This document shows positions 5,962 through 11,011 of a DNA stretch of 11,011 bases, piece after piece. The DNA comes from Cellulomonas sp. GTDB lineage: Bacteria > Actinomycetota > Actinomycetes > Actinomycetales > Cellulomonadaceae. A program made the position numbers and the translations under genes. The notes beneath the pieces are model-generated. The model saw nothing but the letters and a program-made list of their open reading frames with translations, was not told the origin of the DNA and did not search any database. Location of the stretch: positions 1 to 11,011 of the forward strand of contig DAIDJQ010000122.1 in assembly GCA_027451305.1 (NCBI GenBank). Reading direction: 5' to 3'. Numbering within the stretch: the first letter of the stretch is position 1; every line of letters begins with the position of its first letter.

Positions 5962-8018
5962 CCGTGCACCCCCGCCTCGCGCAGCCACCGCATGAGATGA
6001 GCGTGCACCACCTCGGCGCCGACCAGCACCTGGCGGCCGCCCACGTCCTCCCGAACGTCGTCGTCCACGGACCACTCGGAGGGGTGCAGCAGGAACGGCC
6101 ACGACTGCTCGCCGCCGAGCCCGCCGTGGGACCCGACCTGCCCCTCGAAGGCGTGCACGTGACCGGCGGGTGTGACGGCCGAGAGCACCATCAGGTCACC
6201 GGTGCTCGGCAGCCGCGCGGCCCGTACCAGGTCCTGCGCCGCACGGGGACCGAGGCCCACCAGCGGGTCCTCCCCGTCGACCCGGCGACCGGTGTCGGCC
6301 GGGCCGGGCTCCAGCAGCCGCACCCCCCGCGACCCGACCGCGACCAGGCCGCGGTCGCGGGTGTCCACCACCACGACGCCGACCCCGGGACGCCCCGCGA
6401 GCCCGGCGACGAAACCCGGGTACGCCTCCTGCAGGTCCTCGAGGGTCGGCCGTGCGGCACGACGCGGGAACCAGACGAGCCCGAGGTTGCCCGACCCGGT
6501 GACGACCACCTCCGGCACCTCGCCCGCGGAGGCGGCGGTGCGGCGCGACCCCGCAGCGGCACCCCGCCGAGGCCGACCGACGAGGCGGGTCAGCAGCATC
6601 GTCAGTGGACCGAAGTCCTCACCCCCCGCGCTGCTCAGACCGGGAGCGTCGGGGGCCTCCATGAGCTCGCGCACCGTGTCGAGCAGCGAGCGACCCTCGA
6701 CCTGCTCGAACGTGGCCCCCAGGCTCTGGCCGTGGTCGGACAGCACCACCACGCGGTACCGGCGCGGCGCCCAGACGAGCACGCGCTCGAGGGTGCCGAG
6801 GACGCCGTCCAGACCCTCGAGGGCCCGCAGGGACTCTGGCCGGGTGGGCCCGGCGTGGTGTGCGACCTCGTCGTAGTCGACCAGGTCGACGAAGAGCGCC
6901 GGCACACCCCGGGCCAGCGACTCGGCGACGATCGACGTGATGAGGTCCCGCATCAGGACGTTGGTCAGCGCGCGCAGCGGGACGTACCAGCCGCCGCGGG
7001 AGACCCGCGGGAGCACCCCGTGCTCACGCTGCCGACGCGCCTGGTAGAGCTCCTTGAGCATCTCGCCCACGGTCACCGTCAACGCGCGGACCAGGACGAA
7101 CGGCGAGGTGAAGAACCGCAGGTAGCCCTGGCCAGGTCCGAGGCCACGCCCCCGGCGGCTGCGGCTCATCACCAGGAAGCCCGTCGGGGCGTCGCCGGAG
7201 AACATCGTCGAGACCGCGACTCCGCCGTCGGCGAGCAGCCCGGAGCCCGTGCTCAGGCCCTCCTCGATCGCTGCGGCGTCACCCGGGTGATTGGCCACCA
7301 CCAGCCGGCCCAGCCCACGGTCCCACCAGCGGAACGCGGGGATCGTGCTCGAGTCGCCGTGCAGCAGCCCGGCCTGGCTGGCGGGCGTGGTCGCGGGCAG
7401 CCGGGCCCACCACCGTTCCAGCCGGTGCGAGCCGTCGGCGAGCCAGCGCTGCATCGTCGGCGCGAGCCCGGCCTCCATCGCCTGGGCGAGCACCGCGGCG
7501 GCCACGCCGTCGAGCTGGACGACGAGCAGACCGGGTGGCCGGTCGCCGTCGTCCGGGCCCCGTCCCGCCGCGACCGCCTCACGGCGCGCCCGCCGCACCA
7601 CCCCGTCGACCACGTACCCGTTCCCCGGCCCGGCCCACAGCCATCGTCCGGCGGCCATCACCAGGCCCGTCAGCAGGAGGACCTGGACCACCGCCCACCC
7701 CGACGCGACGTGCATGCCCGGCACGAACGACAGCGCCACCCAGGCGATCGCGAGCTGCGCCGCGGTCCCCGCCAGCAGGGCCACGCCGGCCCCGCCGAGC
7801 CTCGCGCCCGGCCGGAGCAGCGGTGCCACCGCGAGCGACCCGGCCGCCACCGCGACCGCCGTGAGCGGCACGGCGAGGGGTGACGAGGTCCACACGCCCC
7901 CGACCAGGCCGATCGCCACGGCCAGCCCGACCGTCGTGGCCGCCAGGGACACGCCGGCGTCCGCCACGTCGGTCGGGGTCGGCCACCAGGCCGGGCGGCG
8001 CCGTGGTGCGGTGGTCAC
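5958..8018 (-). CDS. Membrane-anchored alkaline-phosphatase-superfamily phosphodiesterase with holin-like N-terminus
   Basis: The product has 686 residues. A basic N-terminus (PRRRP) leads into four hydrophobic helices at about 22-44, 46-68, 77-99 and 106-128, which resemble the small YvlD/phage-holin-4_2 membrane domain. A basic linker (VVRRARRE) follows. The rest is an alkaline-phosphatase/NPP-type hydrolase. LLVVQLDG gives metal ligand Asp170, and PATTPAS supplies the nucleophile, Thr210 or Thr211. DYDEVAHHAGP gives Asp383 and His387, LSDHGQ gives Asp428 and His429, and GSHGG gives His631. All expected ligands are present, so it should be active on a phosphoester; the substrate is unknown. 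The GTG start at 8018 overlaps the DUF3046 stop as GTGA, and its own stop overlaps the MBL start the same way. The four helices predict a cytoplasmic catalytic domain, unusual for this class. Confidence 0.88.
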   Translation of the reverse strand: MTTAPRRRPAWWPTPTDVADAGVSLAATTVGLAVAIGLVGGVWTSSPLAVPLTAVAVAAGSLAVAPLLRPGARLGGAGVALLAGTAAQLAIAWVALSFVPGMHVASGWAVVQVLLLTGLVMAAGRWLWAGPGNGYVVDGVVRRARREAVAAGRGPDDGDRPPGLLVVQLDGVAAAVLAQAMEAGLAPTMQRWLADGSHRLERWWARLPATTPASQAGLLHGDSSTIPAFRWWDRGLGRLVVANHPGDAAAIEEGLSTGSGLLADGGVAVSTMFSGDAPTGFLVMSRSRRGRGLGPGQGYLRFFTSPFVLVRALTVTVGEMLKELYQARRQREHGVLPRVSRGGWYVPLRALTNVLMRDLITSIVAESLARGVPALFVDLVDYDEVAHHAGPTRPESLRALEGLDGVLGTLERVLVWAPRRYRVVVLSDHGQSLGATFEQVEGRSLLDTVRELMEAPDAPGLSSAGGEDFGPLTMLLTRLVGRPRRGAAAGSRRTAASAGEVPEVVVTGSGNLGLVWFPRRAARPTLEDLQEAYPGFVAGLAGRPGVGVVVVDTRDRGLVAVGSRGVRLLEPGPADTGRRVDGEDPLVGLGPRAAQDLVRAARLPSTGDLMVLSAVTPAGHVHAFEGQVGSHGGLGGEQSWPFLLHPSEWSVDDDVREDVGGRQVLVGAEVVHAHLMRWLREAGVHG

Positions 8019-8257
8019 CCGCCGGCTCGCCGCGGCGGCGCCGGCCGCCGCCGGTCGGTCCCCCACCGTCGGGCCTCGGGCACGTCGAGCTCGTCGCACA
8101 GCGCGTGCCACACCTCGCGCGGCTCCACCCCGTCCTCCAGCGCCTGGGCGCCGGTGCGGTCGTCGAGCCCCCCGAGCCGCAGGTCCCGGACCAGCACCCG
8201 GCCGTGCGCGCGGCCCAGCACCTCGTCGACCAGCTCCCAGAACTCGCGGTACCGCAC
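8015..8257 (-). CDS. DUF3046 family small protein
   Basis: An 80-residue protein of the actinobacterial DUF3046 family, function unknown. Conserved features are the N-terminal REFWELVDEVLG, a central GLDDRTGAQALEDGVEPREVW and CDELDVPEARRW, followed by an Arg/Pro-rich tail (about 66-80) that is probably disordered. A relative lies next to recA in Mycobacterium (Rv2738c), so closeness to recA is a recurrent feature, but here two genes intervene. It has no signal peptide or membrane helix. The start is GTG 8257 with a weak Shine-Dalgarno (GGGTG, four bases upstream). Its TGA overlaps the GTG of the phosphodiesterase gene by four bases, so it is probably the first gene of that unit. It diverges from lhr across 58 bases. 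Confidence 0.85.
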   Translation of the reverse strand: MRYREFWELVDEVLGRAHGRVLVRDLRLGGLDDRTGAQALEDGVEPREVWHALCDELDVPEARRWGTDRRRPAPPRRAGG

Positions 8258-8287
8258 GCACCCAGCCTGCCACCCGGCGGCGGCACG

Positions 8288-8309
8288 TGTCGGCGGCCGC
8301 CGTCATGAT
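8288..8309 (+). promoter_or_regulatory. Candidate lhr promoter resembling RecA-NDp
   Basis: TGTCGGCG, exactly eight bases, then CATGAT. Against TGTCRGTG-N8-TANNNT there are two mismatches: C for T near the end of the upstream element, and C for the first T of the -10; the key A and final T of the -10 are kept. Transcription starting seven bases past the hexamer would begin at 8316, the GTG start of lhr, giving a leaderless mRNA. That fits the absence of a Shine-Dalgarno. The motif is imperfect, so this is a hypothesis. Confidence 0.45.
8291..8302. repeat. 12-base perfect palindrome in the lhr/DUF3046 divergent region
   Basis: CGGCGGCCGCCG is its own reverse complement. It lies between the upstream element and -10 of the candidate lhr promoter, in the 58-base region that must serve both divergent genes. 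It could be an operator, but palindromes of C and G are frequent at this base composition. Confidence 0.3.
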
Positions 8310-8315
8310 GGGCGG

Positions 8316-11011
8316 GTGGTGCTGGACCGCTTCTCCGAGCCGACCCGGGCATGGTTCGCAGGGGCCTTCGCCGCGCCCACGCCCGCGCAGCTCGGTGCGT
8401 GGGACGCCGTCTCGGGCGGTCAGCACGCCCTCGTCGTGGCGCCGACGGGATCGGGCAAGACCCTCGCGGCGTTCCTGTGGTCGCTGGACGGGCTGCTCAC
8501 CTCGCAGGCGCCGGACGACCCGGTGGAGCGCTGCCGGGTGCTCTACGTCTCGCCGCTGAAGGCGCTCGCAGCCGACGTGGAGCGCAACCTCCGCTCCCCG
8601 CTCGTCGGCGTCCGGCAGGCCGCCACCCGGCTCGGGCTGACGCTGCCCGCCGTGTCGGTGGGGACACGGACCGGGGACACGCCACCGGAGGAGCGCCGGT
8701 CCTTCGCCCGCCGCCCCCCGGACATCCTGATCACCACCCCCGAGTCGCTCTACCTGATCCTCACGTCCGCGGCACGCGCCGGGCTGGCCGGCGTGCGCAC
8801 GGTGATCGTCGACGAGATCCACGCGGTGGCCGGCACCAAGCGCGGCGCGCACCTCGCGCTGTCGCTGGAACGCCTCGACGCGCTGCTCGACCGGCCCGGC
8901 GGCCCAGGTCCCGCGCAGCGGGTGGGGCTGTCCGCGACGGTGCGGCCGGTGGATGCCGTCGCCGGTTTCCTGGGCGGCGCACGACCGCTCGACGAGGGCG
9001 GCCGGCGGGTGGTCACCGTCCAGCCCCCGTCGGTGAAGCGGATCGAGGTGGAGGTCGTCGTCCCGGTGCCGGACCTCGCCGAGCTGGCGACGGCGTCGGC
9101 ACGGGACAGCGGGCCCACGAGCGGGTCGTCCGGCGGCCCCGGCGCGGCTGCCGACCTGGCCGGCCAGCCGGCCGGCGACCGGTTCGGCGGCGACCCCGTG
9201 CCCAGGGCGTCCATCTGGCCGCACGTGGAGGAGCGGGTGGTGGACCTGGTCGCCGCGCACCGGTCGACGTTGGTGTTCACCAACTCGCGCCGCGGGGCGG
9301 AGCGGCTCACGGCCCGGATCAACGAGGTGTGGGCCGAGCGCGAGGGGACCCCCGCCGGCGTGCCAGGCGTGCTGCAGCCGGCCGCCGTACCCGGACAGTC
9401 CGGAACCTCCGCCGGTGTCGACTCCCGTGACGCCACGACGATCCTGGCGCGGGCGCACCACGGGTCGATGAGCCGCGCGGAGCGCACCCGCACGGAGTCC
9501 GAGCTCAAGGCCGGGGTGCTGCCGGCGGTCGTCGCGACGAGCTCGCTCGAGCTCGGCATCGACATGGGCGCCGTGGACCTGGTGGTGCAGGTCGGGTCCC
9601 CGCCGTCGGTGGCGAGCGGGCTGCAGCGGGTCGGCCGGGCCGGCCACCAGGTGGGTGCCGTCTCGCACGGGGTGGTGTTCCCCACGTTCCGCGGCGAGCT
9701 GGTGCCGGCGGCGGTGACCGCAGAGCGGATGCGTGCGGGCCGGCTCGAGGCGCTGGCCGTGCCTGCGAACCCGCTGGACGTCCTCGCCCAGCAGGTGGTC
9801 GCGATGGTCGCGGTGGAGGACTGGTCGGTGGACGAGCTCGCGCGGGTGGTGCGCCGGTCGGCGCCGTTCGCCGGCCTGGGCGAGGCCACCCTGCGGGCGG
9901 TGCTCGACATGCTGGCGGGACGGTACCCGAGCGAGGAGTTCGCCGAGCTGCGTCCACGGCTGGTCTGGGACCGGGTGCGCGACGTGCTCAGCGCACGGCC
10001 CGGGGCGCTGCGACTGGCCGTGACCAGCGGGGGCACCATCCCGGACCGCGGCCTGTTCGGCGTCTTCCTGGCCGACGGTGCGCCGGCGGGCGACGTGCCG
10101 GTGGACGCCGAGCGGACCGGCGGCCGGCTGCGCGGCGGCAAGCGGGTGGGCGAGCTCGACGAGGAGATGGTGTACGAGTCGCGGGTCGGCGACACGTTCA
10201 CCCTCGGCTCGAGCACGTGGCGGATCGAGGACATCACCCCCGACCGCGTGCTGGTGACCCCGGCGCCCGGCCTGCCCGGTCGGCTGCCGTTCTGGAAGGG
10301 CGACTCCCCCGGCCGACCCGCCGAGCTCGGCCGCGCGATGGGGGCGTGGGTGCGCGAGGTGCTCGCGCTGGCGCCGGCGGGAGCGCGCGCCCGGGTCGAG
10401 GGCGCCGGCCTGGACCCGTGGGCCGCCGACAACCTCCTCGCCTACCTCCACGAGCAGCAGGAGGCCACCGGCGAGGTGCCGACCGACACCGTCCTGGTGC
10501 TCGAGCGGTTCCGCGACGAGCTCGGCGACTGGCGGATCGTGCTGCACTCCCCGTACGGCGCCCGGGTGCACGCGCCGTGGGCGGTGGTGCTCGGCGCCCG
10601 GCTGCGCGAGCGCTACGGCGTGGACGCCGCGGTGATGCACTCCGACGACGGCATGGTGCTGCGGCTGCCGGACCTGGCGGACATCGGGCTCGACGACCCC
10701 GTCGACCGGCCCGCCGGCGACGCGCCCGCGATCGGCCTGGACGACCTGCTGCTCGAGCCCGACGAGGTGGTGGACGCCGTCCGGGCCGAGCTCGGTGGCT
10801 CCGCGCTGTTCGGCGCGCGGTTCCGGGAAGCCGCAGGGCGGGCGTTGCTGCTGCCCCGTCGCCGTCCGGACCGCCGGCAGCCGCTGTGGCAGCAGCGCCA
10901 CCGTGCGGCGCAGCTGCTCTCGGTGGCCGCGCAGTACCCGGACTTCCCGATCCTGCTCGAGGCCGTGCGCGAGTGCCTCCAGGACGACTTCGACACGGCT
11001 GCGCTCGCCGG
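8316..11011 (+). CDS. lhr: Lhr, large superfamily 2 DNA repair helicase (3' end outside window)
   Basis: Lhr is an ATP-dependent 3'-5' translocase and helicase that in mycobacteria prefers RNA:DNA hybrids and is linked to DNA damage repair. About 898 of roughly 1500 residues are visible. RecA-like domain 1 has APTGSGKT (42-49), YVSPLKALAADV (from 77), ITTPESL (139-145), VDEIH (165-169) and SAT (206-208). Domain 2 has SSLELGID near 409 and QRVGRAGHQ at 437-445. The Lhr-specific region has SGGTIPDRG (Ile575) and PFWKGD (Trp660), which match DNA-contact positions known in the Mycobacterium smegmatis enzyme. Gly/Ser/Pro-rich insertions lie at about 265-300 and 345-370. The start is GTG 8316 or the adjacent GTG 8319; neither has a Shine-Dalgarno, consistent with a leaderless transcript. 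The C-terminal domain lies beyond the window. Confidence 0.95.
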   Translation, partial: MVLDRFSEPTRAWFAGAFAAPTPAQLGAWDAVSGGQHALVVAPTGSGKTLAAFLWSLDGLLTSQAPDDPVERCRVLYVSPLKALAADVERNLRSPLVGVRQAATRLGLTLPAVSVGTRTGDTPPEERRSFARRPPDILITTPESLYLILTSAARAGLAGVRTVIVDEIHAVAGTKRGAHLALSLERLDALLDRPGGPGPAQRVGLSATVRPVDAVAGFLGGARPLDEGGRRVVTVQPPSVKRIEVEVVVPVPDLAELATASARDSGPTSGSSGGPGAAADLAGQPAGDRFGGDPVPRASIWPHVEERVVDLVAAHRSTLVFTNSRRGAERLTARINEVWAEREGTPAGVPGVLQPAAVPGQSGTSAGVDSRDATTILARAHHGSMSRAERTRTESELKAGVLPAVVATSSLELGIDMGAVDLVVQVGSPPSVASGLQRVGRAGHQVGAVSHGVVFPTFRGELVPAAVTAERMRAGRLEALAVPANPLDVLAQQVVAMVAVEDWSVDELARVVRRSAPFAGLGEATLRAVLDMLAGRYPSEEFAELRPRLVWDRVRDVLSARPGALRLAVTSGGTIPDRGLFGVFLADGAPAGDVPVDAERTGGRLRGGKRVGELDEEMVYESRVGDTFTLGSSTWRIEDITPDRVLVTPAPGLPGRLPFWKGDSPGRPAELGRAMGAWVREVLALAPAGARARVEGAGLDPWAADNLLAYLHEQQEATGEVPTDTVLVLERFRDELGDWRIVLHSPYGARVHAPWAVVLGARLRERYGVDAAVMHSDDGMVLRLPDLADIGLDDPVDRPAGDAPAIGLDDLLLEPDEVVDAVRAELGGSALFGARFREAAGRALLLPRRRPDRRQPLWQQRHRAAQLLSVAAQYPDFPILLEAVRECLQDDFDTAALA

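Noticed and set aside
5964..7883. 639-codon plus-strand ORF across the phosphodiesterase gene
   Set aside because: Antisense shadow; the opposite strand encodes all catalytic motifs of the phosphatase superfamily and four membrane helices.
8750..10432. 560-codon minus-strand ORF opposite lhr
   Set aside because: Ser/Arg/Thr/Pro-rich translation, no family resemblance, and complete overlap with conserved helicase motifs on the other strand.
8019..10901. Upstream part of a 1647-codon minus-strand ORF that ends at 5958
   Set aside because: Only 8018-5958 encodes a recognisable protein. The rest is antisense to lhr or overlaps DUF3046 in another frame, and its translation is His/Arg/Pro-rich without domains. 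It stays open because of the high GC content.
1..11011. Mobile element, CRISPR array, defence island, or RNA gene
   Set aside because: No transposase or integrase, no spaced direct repeats, no tRNA or rRNA segments, and no drop in GC or change in codon use were seen anywhere in the window.

Overview
The window is an ordinary stretch of chromosome from a very GC-rich actinobacterium. Codon use is uniform, GTG starts are common, and RecA, MiaB, Lhr and a DUF3046 protein are all of actinobacterial type. The presence of RNase Y makes me think of Micrococcales such as Cellulomonas and its relatives, but I cannot prove the genus from sequence reading alone.

Layout. Seven genes run on the minus strand and one diverges on the plus strand. 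In minus-strand order they are: a small DUF3046 protein (8257-8015); a membrane-anchored alkaline-phosphatase-superfamily phosphodiesterase (8018-5958); an MBL-fold hydrolase (5961-5107); recA (4833-3796); recX (3793-3158); rny, encoding RNase Y (2973-1441); and miaB (1412-1, its last codons beyond the window). Diverging from DUF3046, and running off the right end, is lhr (8316 onward), a large DNA repair helicase.

How they work together. The first three minus-strand genes are joined by two 4-base GTGA stop/start overlaps and look like one translationally coupled unit. recA follows after 273 bases that hold two damage-responsive promoter signatures. One is a perfect LexA/SOS box with a nearby -10. 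The other, closer to the gene, matches the LexA-independent RecA-NDp (PafBC-type) promoter. recX starts 2 bases after recA and must be co-expressed with it. RNase Y (mRNA turnover) and MiaB (tRNA A37 thiomethylation) follow, the same order seen around recA in Firmicutes. lhr has a weaker copy of the RecA-NDp motif placed so that transcription would begin on its GTG start codon. The DNA-repair genes on both strands may therefore share damage control.

I see no mobile element, CRISPR array, tRNA, rRNA, phage or clearly foreign segment. The long ORFs on the other strand or frames are GC-driven shadows. The least-explained part is the DUF3046, phosphodiesterase and MBL unit, in particular a phosphodiesterase whose four N-terminal membrane helices would put the catalytic domain in the cytoplasm.
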